A stretch of DNA of 64,000 nucleotides, from positions 114,754-178,753 of the forward strand of contig LQGW01000037.1 of assembly GCA_002838815.1 (NCBI GenBank), written 5' to 3'. A program made the position numbers and the translations under genes. This DNA comes from Clostridiaceae bacterium JG1575. GTDB taxonomy: Bacteria > Bacillota > Clostridia > Clostridiales > Clostridiaceae. Below are positions 16,053 through 24,903 of this stretch, piece by piece. Positions within the stretch are counted from its first letter, which is position 1. Every line of letters begins with the position of its first letter. The notes under the pieces are model-generated. The model did no database searches, was not told the origin of the DNA, and was given only the letters and a program-made list of their open reading frames with translations.

Positions 16053-17309
16053 CTAGTTCAGCGGCCGCACGCGCTCCTCCCCTAAAGAAAGGAACCCTTC
16101 AAAGCCCTTTTCCTTGAGCCGATTGAGGAAGGGGCCCAGCTTTTTGGGGGTCTCAAGGAGGGTCACGGCATAGTGCTCCCGCAAGCGCTCGGCCTCGAGG
16201 AAGGCGGCCTCCAAATCCTTAGAATCATACAAGAGCGCCGTCTTGGGTTTTTCGCCAGGAATCTGGAATTCCTGGGCCATCAAGATGGAAAAGATGCGCT
16301 CAAAGCCGATGGAAATGCCCACGGCGGGCACGTCTTCCCGAATGAATTTGCCGATGAGGTTGTCGTAGCGCCCGCCCCCGGCGATGGACCCGGAAAATTG
16401 GTCCGAAACCACTTCAAACACGGTGCCTGTGTAGTAGCCTTGGCCCCGCACCAAGGAGGGATCAAAGACCACTTCATAGGCGCGGTGAGGGTCGCCCTTG
16501 GCTTGGGCTTTGGCCAGGCTTTGGGAGACCGCTAGGATCTTCTCTAAATTCTGAGCGGCTTCATTCCCGGGCAGACGCGCCATGAGGGATCCTAGATCGA
16601 AGGATCCTTTCGCTAAAAAGGCAGAGAAGGCCTCAATAGCCGAGGAAGGAAATCCTTTGTCCGTCAGCTCTTGGGCAACGGCCCCTGCGCCGATTTTATC
16701 GAGCTTGTCAAAGCTGATGCAGACAGAATCCAAGGTATCCTCGGCAAACCCCATGTCCAAAAGCAGCGCTTTTAGGACCCGACGATCGTTCAGTCGGATG
16801 GTGAAGCCATGGATTTGAATGGCCAAAAGGGTTTGGGCGATGACGTAAAGCAGTTCCACCTCAGCGGCAAAAGAGGAGGTCCCGATGATGTCGATATCGC
16901 ACTGCATGAATTCACGCAGGCGCCCTTTTTGCGGACGCTCTGCACGGTATACGGTGCCCATTTGGATTACTTTAAAGGGCTGTATGAGCTTGCCCCGGTT
17001 GTTGGCCACGTAGCGGCAAAGGGGTAGGGTCAAGTCATAGCGCAGCCCAAGATCGGAAAGCTCTTTTTCTTGGGCGGCCCCCAGCGCTTCTTGAAGTTTT
17101 TCGCCCCGCTTTAATATTTTGAAGACCAGATTGAGGTTGTCGCCTCCCTCGCTTTTATCCAGGTTTTCTGCATCTTCCAAGATGGGCGTGACGATGCGCT
17201 CGAAGCCGTACCGACGGTACACCTCGAGAATGGTTTGCTGGAGATAGTCTCGAATTTCAGATTCCCTTGGGCTAAAATCGTTGGTGCCCTTTACGGGTGT
17301 GGTTTTCAT
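16053..17309 (-). CDS. hisS: Histidine--tRNA ligase
   Basis: This 418-aa class II aminoacyl-tRNA synthetase has motif 1 region VKGTNDFSPRESEIRDYL, motif 2 YRAERPQKGRLREFMQCDIDIIG, the histidine-specific GQGYYTGTVFEV and motif 3 GGGRYDNLI, plus GISIGFERIFSIL. The C-terminal alpha/beta anticodon-binding domain is present, which favours HisS over the HisZ paralogue. It charges tRNA-His. The ATG at 17309 follows AAAGGAGCGCG. No T-box leader (no recognisable specifier/antiterminator pair) is visible in the 137 bp upstream. Confidence 0.93.
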   Translation of the reverse strand: MKTTPVKGTNDFSPRESEIRDYLQQTILEVYRRYGFERIVTPILEDAENLDKSEGGDNLNLVFKILKRGEKLQEALGAAQEKELSDLGLRYDLTLPLCRYVANNRGKLIQPFKVIQMGTVYRAERPQKGRLREFMQCDIDIIGTSSFAAEVELLYVIAQTLLAIQIHGFTIRLNDRRVLKALLLDMGFAEDTLDSVCISFDKLDKIGAGAVAQELTDKGFPSSAIEAFSAFLAKGSFDLGSLMARLPGNEAAQNLEKILAVSQSLAKAQAKGDPHRAYEVVFDPSLVRGQGYYTGTVFEVVSDQFSGSIAGGGRYDNLIGKFIREDVPAVGISIGFERIFSILMAQEFQIPGEKPKTALLYDSKDLEAAFLEAERLREHYAVTLLETPKKLGPFLNRLKEKGFEGFLSLGEERVRPLN

Positions 17310-17446
17310 CGCGTTTCGCGCTCCTTTCGCTCATGGACCATCCGGGCCGTTTCAAAACGAGAGCATCGACCGGATCGCTTCCCATCTTTCTCCCATCTTA
17401 TCATAAGGGAATAAAAGGAGGCAGCGGCCCGGGGGAGAATGCAAAC

Positions 17447-18697
17447 TTAGGGGACAGGGGTGCCTTTTTGGGACAAGGGGTTCGCGCAGAAGCTGGCCAG
17501 AGCATCCTGCACCTGCATATGGCGTTCAATAGCCTTGGATAGTTTCATGGCGGCGGCGGTGTTGCCCATGAGGACGGCGGCGACCAAATGGTTTTCTTTG
17601 AAGAAAAGTTTGATGTAGTCTTTATGGTAATCGCCGGTCTCATAGGTGCGAAGCTCCGGATCGTCAAAGTGTACTTGGCCTGTGGAGAAGACCTTACAGC
17701 CCAAGGAATGGAACAAGGTATTGAGGATGTAGGGTTTGAGTGCATCGCAGCAGCCGGTGGCGTTTTTTCCAGCGAGTTTTCCGCTTTGCATGGCAAAGCT
17801 CCAGGTACCGTAGACCATGCCTTCGCGCTCCACGGCATCGCCGCAGGCCCAGACCTTGGGTAAGGAGGTGGCTAGGGTGGAATCCGTCACGATGCCCCGC
17901 TGAGTTTTTAACACCCCTTCATAAGGAGCCAGGTGAGGGCGGATGCCGATGGACATCAGCAACATGTCGCACTCGAGGAATTCCCCCGAAAGCAGCGTCA
18001 GGCCCACTAGGGCATCGTCATCGAACTGCAGCTGCTTCACGGAGGTTCCCAAAAGGAAGGTTAAGCCATATTCCTCCGCTTGGGTCTGGAGGAACTGGGA
18101 GGATTTCTCATCGAGCTGGCGCGGCAAAAGGCGTGGGGCAAATTCCACTACGGTGACGTCTAGCCCTTGATCCAGCAAATCCGAAGCGGCCTCAAGACCC
18201 AAAAGTCCTCCGCCCACCACCACCGCTTTTTTCGCAGACTTCATATGCCGGCGGATGCGTGAGGCATCCTTGAGGGTTCGCATGGTGTAAACACCCTTAG
18301 CCTCATCAATGGTCCAGGAATCGACGCTTTGCAGTGTGGAATGCCCAAGGCAGGGCATCGGTGGGACGAAATTGTAGGCGCCCGTGGCCAAAATTAAGCG
18401 ATCATAATGGATCGTTTCCCCGTTGGAGAGGATAAGGGAGGCGTCCTCTGGATTGAGGCGTACAAGGGTTGCGGCAATGGCGCGGATGCCGTGGGATTCG
18501 TAAAAGTCCCGGGCCGTCATAAAAAATTTTTCGTCCGACACGAGCCCTAAGGTATAGGGGATCAGTTGCGTTCGCATGTAGGTGCGGGGGTCTTCATCAT
18601 ACACCACGGTGATTTTGAAGGGCGTATCGCTTTTTAAGACCTCTTGCAACGCGCTGTGTCCGGCGATGCCGTTGCCGACGAGGACGAGGTGTTCCAT
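17447..18697 (-). CDS. FAD-dependent NAD(P)H oxidoreductase (NirB/rubredoxin-reductase-like)
   Basis: The 416-aa protein has two dinucleotide-binding folds: the N-terminal FAD site LVGNGIAGHSALQEV (Gly-rich loop at residues 6-11) and the central NAD(P)H site VVVGGGLLGLEAASDLLDQG, followed by the second FAD motif VWACGDAVE. This is the layout of pyridine nucleotide-disulfide oxidoreductase relatives without a redox disulfide, such as rubredoxin reductase and the NirB N-terminal part. It would pass electrons from NAD(P)H to a small carrier or to O2; with a flavodiiron protein in this window, an oxygen-detoxification role is conceivable but unproven. The ATG at 18697 follows TAGGAG; a -10 TATAAT (minus) lies at 18761-18756. 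Confidence 0.85.
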   Translation of the reverse strand: MEHLVLVGNGIAGHSALQEVLKSDTPFKITVVYDEDPRTYMRTQLIPYTLGLVSDEKFFMTARDFYESHGIRAIAATLVRLNPEDASLILSNGETIHYDRLILATGAYNFVPPMPCLGHSTLQSVDSWTIDEAKGVYTMRTLKDASRIRRHMKSAKKAVVVGGGLLGLEAASDLLDQGLDVTVVEFAPRLLPRQLDEKSSQFLQTQAEEYGLTFLLGTSVKQLQFDDDALVGLTLLSGEFLECDMLLMSIGIRPHLAPYEGVLKTQRGIVTDSTLATSLPKVWACGDAVEREGMVYGTWSFAMQSGKLAGKNATGCCDALKPYILNTLFHSLGCKVFSTGQVHFDDPELRTYETGDYHKDYIKLFFKENHLVAAVLMGNTAAAMKLSKAIERHMQVQDALASFCANPLSQKGTPVP

Positions 18698-19047
18698 AAT
18701 ATCTACTCCTATCGAGCCCCTTACAGGGGGCGTGTTTTGAAACAATCTATTCCTCATTATAGTATAGAAAGGCCCCTTGGGGGAATGAACTCTTGGCCTT
18801 TGCGAAGTTGGTGCGACCGGAGCCCACCGGTCAAGGCCAGGTCCAATCCGTTAAAAAGCCCTGACGGAAGGTCTGGCTGAAGGGGATGTCCTCATCCAAG
18901 ATGAGCCGGTATTGATTTTGGCTTCGCTAAAAATCCCTTTCCCTTTAATTTGCAATTTGCAATCCACTTTGGGTCGCTGGGTTTTTGGTGTGTAAAAGGC
19001 TTCGGGATGCTATAATGGGAGGATGAATGGGATCAAAGGGGGCGCCT
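18698..19047. other. Divergent intergenic region, no gene
   Basis: It holds the promoters of the FAD oxidoreductase (minus) and acpS (plus). A minus-strand 31-codon open stretch at 18831-18926 has no start codon or ribosome site. A TTTGCAA direct duplication lies near 18950. Nothing else is supported. Confidence 0.5.
19008..19016 (+). promoter_or_regulatory. Extended -10 promoter of acpS operon
   Basis: TGC-TATAAT is a perfect extended -10 element 31 bp before the acpS start; no good -35 is seen at standard spacing. Confidence 0.6.
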
Positions 19048-19425
19048 ATGATTTACGGAATGGGGTGCGATATCGCGCAAGTTTCCCGAATTGAAAAAGT
19101 GTTTGAAAAACCGGCACATTTGAGCCGCTGCTTTACGCCGCGCGAGTGCGCGTATCTTTTGGGACATCCTCAGCGGATTGCCGGAGCCTTTGCCGCCAAA
19201 GAAGCCTTTGCGAAAGCATTGGGGACGGGCTTTCGCGGCTTCACGCTTTTGGATGTGGAGGTGCTAAGGGACGAATGGGGCCGGCCTTTCATTACGGCAG
19301 ATTCCCTTCGCAAGGTCCTAACCCTTGCCAACATCTGCGATTCGTTACGGGTTCTTCTGTCCATTTCTCATGAAAAAGAATACGCCGTGGCCACCTGCAT
19401 TTTAGAGCGAGCGCATTCGCACTAA
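19048..19425 (+). CDS. acpS: Holo-[acyl-carrier-protein] synthase
   Basis: A 125-aa AcpS: GMGCDIAQVSRIEKV contains the metal-binding Asp, and GAFAAKEAFAKALGTGFRGF contains the conserved Glu and Lys. AcpS transfers phosphopantetheine from CoA to ACP, activating fatty-acid synthesis. The ATG at 19048 follows AAAGGGGGCG; an upstream ATG at 19027 has no ribosome site. It is first in a probable operon with the next membrane protein and nnr, a common Firmicutes neighbourhood (acpS-nnr-alr). Confidence 0.95.
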   Translation: MIYGMGCDIAQVSRIEKVFEKPAHLSRCFTPRECAYLLGHPQRIAGAFAAKEAFAKALGTGFRGFTLLDVEVLRDEWGRPFITADSLRKVLTLANICDSLRVLLSISHEKEYAVATCILERAHSH

Positions 19426-19435
19426 AGGGAAAGAC

Positions 19436-19864
19436 TTGGCCGAGTCGACCCCGGCAAAGGAGGGGATTTCCATCAATACACGCAAAAACCGTTTAACCCT
19501 CGGGGCGCTGGTGCTCCTCTTTTTTGGGACTGCTCTTTTTTATCAGTACGGCTGGCGCTACACCGGCTATAAAATGGTGACCGAACCCAACTACCTCATT
19601 GTGGAAGAGGTGCAAGAGAAGGGGCGGGATATCGTCATTGACGGCGTCACCGCTTTGAACATCGGCTCTTACGTAGGCAGTATTTTGACCTACGAAGACG
19701 GGGTGCTCTACATTGGCGTGCGGTATTCCTTATTTGGGGACGATACGCACTTTCATATTGTCTACCCGCAAACCAAAGGGGTAGTGGATCGAGTGGTCCT
19801 GCAAAAAAAAGATACAGAAAAAACCATTTGGATTCGTCCATGGAAGGAGCGCGCGAAGAAATGA
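19436..19864 (+). CDS. Membrane-anchored protein of unknown function
   Basis: The 142-aa protein has one N-terminal membrane segment (LTLGALVLLFFGTALFYQYGW), then an outward-facing beta-rich domain (YLIVEEVQEKGRDIVIDGVT and following). No family is recognised. The start is uncertain: TTG at 19436 has AAAGGGA in front, but the stronger site AAAGGAGGGG (19456-19465) is spaced for an in-frame ATC at 19472. The stop overlaps the nnr start (ATGA), so it is coupled to nnr and driven from the acpS promoter. Confidence 0.65.
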   Translation: MAESTPAKEGISINTRKNRLTLGALVLLFFGTALFYQYGWRYTGYKMVTEPNYLIVEEVQEKGRDIVIDGVTALNIGSYVGSILTYEDGVLYIGVRYSLFGDDTHFHIVYPQTKGVVDRVVLQKKDTEKTIWIRPWKERAKK

Positions 19865-21390
19865 AGATCGCCACAGCAAAACAGATAAGAGAATTGGAGC
19901 GCCGGGCGATCCAGGAGCTGGGAATCCCCTCGATTCTTCTCATGGAACAGGCCGCCATGCAGGTATTAAAGCATGTGGATCTTTCCATGAGCTATTTCGT
20001 GGTGGTCGCAGGCCGCGGCAACAACGGCGGAGATGGATTGGCCTTGGCTCGCAAGCTTCGGGTGTTGGGCAAGGATGTGGACATTTACTATCTTTGTGCG
20101 GATGCTTCGGGCAGCGCTGAGGCGGTGATGAATCTCAACATCTGTAAAAATATGGGGATCAATACGTATTTTCTCCATGAAGAGGCGGATCTATGGGATC
20201 TTCGCGAGGCCATCAATGATGCGGATGTCGTCATTGATGCGATCTTTGGCATCGGGCTCTCCCGCCCCGTGAAAGGCATCCATGCCGACGTTATTGAAAT
20301 CATCAACGAGATGAGTCGTTGCACGATCTCCATTGACGTGCCTTCGGGCATCCACGCCGACAGTGGGGAAATATTGGGCACTGCGATTCGAGCCACAAAG
20401 ACGGTCACTTTTTTTTGCTACAAAAAAGGCTTTTTAAATTACTGCAGCGTGGAGTACTGCGGCGATATCGCAGTGGAAAACGCGGGGATTCATCAAGAGC
20501 TCATCAACCAAGTGGGGAGCGCGGAATATTTGATCCGTCACGAAACCGTAACAGGGTTGATTCCCAGGCGCAGCCGCACCGGCTATAAAGGGGATTACGG
20601 CAAGGTGCTCATCGTTGCGGGCTCTCCGGGCTATACCGGGGCAAATAAAATCGCATCGGAGGCCTGCATTGCATCTGGGGCAGGGCTTGTCACCGTTTCA
20701 TCGGATCCTCGGGTGATGGAGCTGATTTCCGATCACGTGCGCGAGGCCATGACGGTGCATCCTGATTGCATCGAGGAAGCGGTCGCGGGCAGCAACGTCA
20801 TCGCCTTTGGCCCGGGGATGGGGAACAACGAAGACACCATGCTCTTACTCATCCGCATCATCAAAAAGCTGCGCGCTGAGGGCAAGTCCGATACGGTGCT
20901 TATTTTGGATGCGGATGGACTGAATGTACTGGAAGGACAAACGGATCTTCTGGAGAACATCGGGGTGCGCATCATCCTCACGCCCCATTTTGGGGAGATG
21001 GCCCGCCTGACGGGATTAAGCATCGAGGAAATCAAGAAAAACCGCATGGACATCTGTAAAAAGTTTGCCCGGCGGCACCACGTGACCGTGGTATTAAAAG
21101 GGCACAACACCATTATTTCCGATGGCGTGACCTGTTTTGTCAATCCCACCGGCTCCTCGGCCATCGCCTCGGGCGGCATGGGGGATTGCCTTACGGGATT
21201 GATGGCGGGCTTGGCCGGTCAGCGACTGGCCCCCATTGAGGCCGCCATTGCCGCTGCCTATATTCATGGACGCATCGGGGATGAATTGGCCAAATCACGC
21301 TACGCCGTGACCGCATCGGAGATCATCGCCAAGATTCCGTTTGAATTGAAGCGGATGGTTCAAGAAGAGGGCGCGAGCGAGGACCGATAG
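19861..21390 (+). CDS. nnr: Bifunctional NAD(P)HX epimerase / ADP-dependent dehydratase
   Basis: A 509-aa fusion. The N-terminal YjeF epimerase half (to about residue 210) has VVVAGRGNNGGDGLALARKL, DVVIDAIFGIGLSRPV and SIDVPSGIHAD. The C-terminal YjeF_C kinase-like half has KGDYGKVLIVAGSPGYTGA, AFGPGMGNNEDT, ILDADGLNVL, LTPHFGEMARL and the nucleotide-site GGMGDCLTG. Together they repair hydrated NADH and NADPH. The ATG at 19861 is preceded by AAGGAGCG and overlaps the upstream stop, so it was preferred to the ATG at 19828. Confidence 0.94.
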   Translation: MKIATAKQIRELERRAIQELGIPSILLMEQAAMQVLKHVDLSMSYFVVVAGRGNNGGDGLALARKLRVLGKDVDIYYLCADASGSAEAVMNLNICKNMGINTYFLHEEADLWDLREAINDADVVIDAIFGIGLSRPVKGIHADVIEIINEMSRCTISIDVPSGIHADSGEILGTAIRATKTVTFFCYKKGFLNYCSVEYCGDIAVENAGIHQELINQVGSAEYLIRHETVTGLIPRRSRTGYKGDYGKVLIVAGSPGYTGANKIASEACIASGAGLVTVSSDPRVMELISDHVREAMTVHPDCIEEAVAGSNVIAFGPGMGNNEDTMLLLIRIIKKLRAEGKSDTVLILDADGLNVLEGQTDLLENIGVRIILTPHFGEMARLTGLSIEEIKKNRMDICKKFARRHHVTVVLKGHNTIISDGVTCFVNPTGSSAIASGGMGDCLTGLMAGLAGQRLAPIEAAIAAAYIHGRIGDELAKSRYAVTASEIIAKIPFELKRMVQEEGASEDR

Positions 21391-21505
21391 CCTTTGAGGC
21401 GGCATGAAACGGACAGCAACGACGCATCGAGAATAAACCCCCCGCGCTTTGACGAGGGGACCGTCCGATCAAACCCGGCAGATTGGAGGGAAGGAAGGGA
21501 TAAGT

Positions 21506-22651
21506 ATGTACGAATTGGAACGGCCCGTATGGGCTCAGGTGGATCTGGATCAATTGGCGGAGAATATGCGAGCCATACAGCGAGCGGTGCCGGGCAAACG
21601 GATTATGAGCGTGGTCAAGGGGGATGCTTACGGTCATGGAATGATCCCTGTGGCTCGAACGTTTAAAAGCTGCGGGATCCGGGATTTTGCCGTCGCCCTT
21701 TTGGGAGAGGCCGTGGAGCTTCGGGAGAAAGATCCTGAGTCCACCATTATGGTCCTTGGGTATTCGGATCCCCGCGGAGCCCGGATTGCCATCAGCGAAG
21801 GCATCACCAGCACGGTTTTTGATTATTCCGTGGCGGAAGAATTCTCGAAAGAGGCTTGCCGCCTGGGCAAGGAGGCGAAAATCGCCATAGTCTTGGATTC
21901 AGGCATGGGTCGCATTGGGTATGTGCCCTCCCCAAAGACTTTGGAGGAAATACAGGCCATCGCGAAGCTTCCAGGGTTGCGTCTTGAGGAATTTTTCAGT
22001 CACTTTGCCACGGCGGATGCGCGGGATCCTCGGGAAGCCAAGCGGCAACTGGCTCGTTATGAGGCGTTTCGCCAAGAGCTGGCCGAGGTCGGCGTCCATT
22101 TCAAGCACTACCATATGGCCAACTCCGCAGCGATCTTAAACCACACCGGGAGCCTTATGGATACGGTTCGACCGGGAATTATTCAATATGGGTATTATCC
22201 CAGAGCCAAAGAGCCTTCAAAGAGCATCAAGGTGTCGCCTGTTTTAACTTGGAAGACCAAGCTCATCCAAGTGAAAGAGGTAGCCCAAGGAACGCCCATC
22301 GGCTATTCCCAAACTTGGCGTGCGCCCCGTACGAGCCTCATCGGAACCATTCCACTGGGCTATGCGGACGGATTGACGCGGGCCCTCTCCAACAAGGGCC
22401 GCGTCCTCATCCGCGGAGCAGCCGCCCCCATTCGGGGCCTTGTGTGCATGGATCAGTGCATGGTGGATCTGACGCAAATACCAAAGGCCCGAGTCGGGGA
22501 TGAGGTCACCGTTCTTGGAACCGATGGCGGCGCAGTCTATGATGCCGATGATATGGCCAAAGACCTGTCCACGATCTCCTACGAGGTGCTTTGCGACATC
22601 AGCCGTAGAGTGCCGAGAAAATACATCCACGGAAAAAAAGAAGGGCAATAG
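21506..22651 (+). CDS. alr: Alanine racemase
   Basis: The 381-aa fold-type III PLP enzyme has the PLP-lysine motif VVKGDAYGHGM near residue 37, LDSGMGRIG, HMANSAAIL, and the catalytic tyrosine motif PIGYSQTWRAP near residue 265. It interconverts L- and D-alanine for peptidoglycan. The ATG at 21506 follows GGAAGGAAGGG and lies 115 bp after nnr. No catalytic residue seems missing. Confidence 0.94.
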   Translation: MYELERPVWAQVDLDQLAENMRAIQRAVPGKRIMSVVKGDAYGHGMIPVARTFKSCGIRDFAVALLGEAVELREKDPESTIMVLGYSDPRGARIAISEGITSTVFDYSVAEEFSKEACRLGKEAKIAIVLDSGMGRIGYVPSPKTLEEIQAIAKLPGLRLEEFFSHFATADARDPREAKRQLARYEAFRQELAEVGVHFKHYHMANSAAILNHTGSLMDTVRPGIIQYGYYPRAKEPSKSIKVSPVLTWKTKLIQVKEVAQGTPIGYSQTWRAPRTSLIGTIPLGYADGLTRALSNKGRVLIRGAAAPIRGLVCMDQCMVDLTQIPKARVGDEVTVLGTDGGAVYDADDMAKDLSTISYEVLCDISRRVPRKYIHGKKEGQ

Positions 22652-22797
22652 GGCGTCCCCTGCGCATCCAACGAGAACCTAGCCGACTCTAGCGGGGAGT
22701 CGCTGGCAACGCTACGCCAGTGGCACCATAGTCAACAAAAGCAGAAGGGCTTGACCCAGTCCATAGCCTACGAACACGCAAAAGCGGGGGGCATACA

Positions 22798-23313
22798 ATG
22801 ATAGTGTTGATAGCAGGGGCATCTCATACGGGAAAAACGGCGCTTGCCCAAAAATTACTTGAAAAATACCACTATCCGTACCTATCAATCGACCATTTGA
22901 AAATGGGACTGATTCGTAGCAAGAATACAGAATTGACGGCTGATAGCAACGATCAAGCGCTTACGGACTATTTGTGGCCTATCGTCTGCGAGATGATCAA
23001 AACGGCCATCGAGAATCATCAAAATCTCATCGTGGAGGGGTGCTACATTCCTTTGGATTGGCGGAAAGATTTTGACCATGAGTATCTACAACATATTCAC
23101 TATGTGTGTCTCATTATGAGCCAGGAATACATCAAGAAGAATTTTGCTCGCATCCAGGAATATGCAACCATTGTTGAAAAGCGAATAAACGATGACTATT
23201 GTACGATGGATCGTGTTCTAAAAGAGAATGAACACTATTTCAAGCTCGCCAGAAAACATCAGGTGAACTACGTATTGATTGAAGATTCTTACGATATTGA
23301 GGTTGAGTTATAA
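22798..23313 (+). CDS. Small P-loop NTPase/kinase (zeta-toxin or adenylate-kinase-like)
   Basis: The 171-aa protein starts with a strand and Walker A loop (LIAGASHTGKTALAQKLL) and has IDHLKMGLIR, LIVEGCYIPLDW (possible Walker B strand) and an ARIQEY lid-like segment, as in small-molecule kinases of the zeta-toxin/chloramphenicol-phosphotransferase type. The substrate is unknown and no antitoxin gene is adjacent. Base use differs from neighbours: two 60-base lines I counted (23101 and 23161) have 40% and 37% G+C, against about 70% in one alr line. A 146-bp gap precedes it and 454 bp follow, so it stands alone and was probably acquired. ATG follows GCGGGGGGC. Confidence 0.7.
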   Translation: MIVLIAGASHTGKTALAQKLLEKYHYPYLSIDHLKMGLIRSKNTELTADSNDQALTDYLWPIVCEMIKTAIENHQNLIVEGCYIPLDWRKDFDHEYLQHIHYVCLIMSQEYIKKNFARIQEYATIVEKRINDDYCTMDRVLKENEHYFKLARKHQVNYVLIEDSYDIEVEL

Positions 23314-23584
23314 AAACGTTGCAAGGGCTAAGGGGTGGAGAGTTTCTTATTCAAGCACCCGATTAGGGGCATGGTCTGGTGGGTCAAAAACCAGAGAGGA
23401 CGCCCCGCTCTTACAATGGAGGCATCCCCCAAGGCATCAGACGAAAGGACGTCTTCTCAAGGCAATTTGCGTGGCGACATCGCCCTTTGGTCGGTAGAAG
23501 GGGGGAGCTGGGGCTGATGAGCGAATAGGAACCAGGGCGACCTTGATCTTTGAACCGATCGTCGGTTGACGTCATGGGGATTGA
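23314..23584. other. Intergenic stretch without recognisable gene
   Basis: Six-frame reading shows only short overlapping frames without ribosome sites or family motifs. No repeat or tRNA is seen. Base composition returns here to GC-rich. Confidence 0.5.
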
Positions 23585-23613
23585 TTGAAAACCTTCTTGG
23601 GCCTTGATATAAT
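23585..23613 (+). promoter_or_regulatory. Promoter of yitT-like gene
   Basis: TTGAAA (23585-23590), 17 bp, TATAAT (23608-23613). The predicted start leaves a leader of about 150 nt before the coding region. Confidence 0.75.
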
Positions 23614-23624
23614 GAAAAAGGTGA

Positions 23625-23721
23625 AAAGCGGCGGAGGATTCTTTGCTAATCATACAGTCTCCAGCCTGTCGCATATTATACATCCGTGTTTCCACAGGCC
23701 TCCCCCGGGAGGCTTTTATTT
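23625..23721 (+). promoter_or_regulatory. Structured leader with terminator: candidate attenuator or riboswitch
   Basis: Within the leader a 5' GGCGGAG/CTCC-A-GCC stem and a CCTGT/ACAGG stem precede a terminator-like hairpin GCCTCC/GGAGGC (23698-23713) followed by TTTTATTT. The GGAGG in the first stem could instead pair with the CCTCC of the terminator, giving mutually exclusive folds. No known riboswitch core was recognised. Confidence 0.45.
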
Positions 23722-23767
23722 GGGTGAGGACCCTTTTAGGCAGACACGGTTCATAGGGGGGAAAACC

Positions 23768-24628
23768 ATGAAAAACAAAAAAGCGGCCTTAAAAGATTAC
23801 ATCATGATAGCCTTGGGATGCATCCTTGTGGCCATCGCGCTGCACTTTTTCTACTTTCCGGCCAACCTTGCAGCGGGTGGAATTTCCGGGCTGGCCATTA
23901 TCTTGGAGGAGCTCTTGCCCTTCATTTCTAAGGCGAATTACGTTCTGGTTTTGAACATAGTCTTTTTCATCATCGGCTTTATCTTCCTGGGCGGAAAATT
24001 TGGGGCAAAAACAATTTTTGCGAGCTTTTTTATGGCCGGAGTCTTGGAAGTGCTGCACCTTACGGTAGGGGATGTGGCGTTGACAAAGGACATTTTCCTC
24101 AATACCTTCTATGGAACGCTCTTGGCGGCCGTGGGCATGGTGATGGTCTTCAACTATGGGGGCTCCACTGGGGGCACGGACATCATTGCAAAGATCCTCA
24201 ACAAATACTTTCATTCGGATTTGGGCAAATCCCTTTTGGTGGTGGATTTCGTCATCACACTGGGCGGATTTATGGTGTTTGGTCCTGAGGTCGGGCTTTA
24301 TTCCCTGCTCTCGGTCCTCATCAACGGGAACCTCATCGACCGACTAATGGATGGCACGAAGACCGCCAAGGAGATTATGATCATCTCCAAAGAGCACGAC
24401 GCCATTCGAAAGTTCATCTTACAAAAACTCGACCGCAGCTGCACGCTGCTTAAGGGCTATGGCGGCTACACCAAGGCGGATACGGAAGTCGTCTATGTGG
24501 TGCTCAACCGCCGGGATTACATCAGCCTTCGACAATTCATCCGAGAGGTGGATCCTCGAGCCTTCGTCAGCGTCAATGAAGTTCGAGAAGTGTTGGGCGA
24601 AGGATATCAGGATATTTCCGTCCTTTAG
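23768..24628 (+). CDS. YitT family membrane protein (DUF161 + DUF2179)
   Basis: The 286-aa protein has five to six N-terminal membrane segments (DYIMIALGCILVAIALHFFYFPANLAAGGISG), the NYGGSTGGTDIIAKIL signature, then a soluble C-terminal DUF2179 domain with TLLKGYGGYTKADTEVVYVVLNRRD. Family function is not established; it is thought to be a transporter with a regulatory domain. The ATG at 23768 follows GGGGGGAAAACC. Confidence 0.88.
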   Translation: MKNKKAALKDYIMIALGCILVAIALHFFYFPANLAAGGISGLAIILEELLPFISKANYVLVLNIVFFIIGFIFLGGKFGAKTIFASFFMAGVLEVLHLTVGDVALTKDIFLNTFYGTLLAAVGMVMVFNYGGSTGGTDIIAKILNKYFHSDLGKSLLVVDFVITLGGFMVFGPEVGLYSLLSVLINGNLIDRLMDGTKTAKEIMIISKEHDAIRKFILQKLDRSCTLLKGYGGYTKADTEVVYVVLNRRDYISLRQFIREVDPRAFVSVNEVREVLGEGYQDISVL

Positions 24629-24682
24629 GACGTAGACGTCCTTGGCCTCCTCATGGAGCATCCAAAGAGGCTAAGGCAGACC

Positions 24683-24720
24683 AAGGAGCGGCGCCCGAGA
24701 TCTGGCAGTCGCTCCTTTTG
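24683..24720 (+). terminator. Terminator after yitT-like gene
   Basis: The 8-bp stem AAGGAGCG/CGCTCCTT is followed by TTTTGG. Confidence 0.55.
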
Positions 24721-24903
24721 GCTATCCGTAGCCCTGCGGGCGGGGTTTTCGGAAAGCTTATGGGATCTTCACATGTTTGTGACAAAATGGACTACTCATA
24801 GAGGGTACAATATAAAAAGAACGAACGAGGGGTCCAGATTTAGGATCCGCCAATGAGCGGAAAGGGAAGAACCCTTTCCCATGATAAAGGAGAACCACAC
24901 GTT

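Noticed and set aside
17310-17446. T-box leader upstream of hisS
   Set aside because: The stretch is only 137 bp and lacks a recognisable T-box sequence or terminator/antiterminator pair.
18831-18926. Minus-strand coding fragment in the acpS upstream region
   Set aside because: It is a 31-codon open stretch with protein-like look but no start codon, ribosome site or recognisable family; chance is likely.
22652-23767. Integron or insertion-sequence boundaries around the AT-rich kinase gene
   Set aside because: No transposase, terminal inverted repeats or flanking direct repeats were found by eye.
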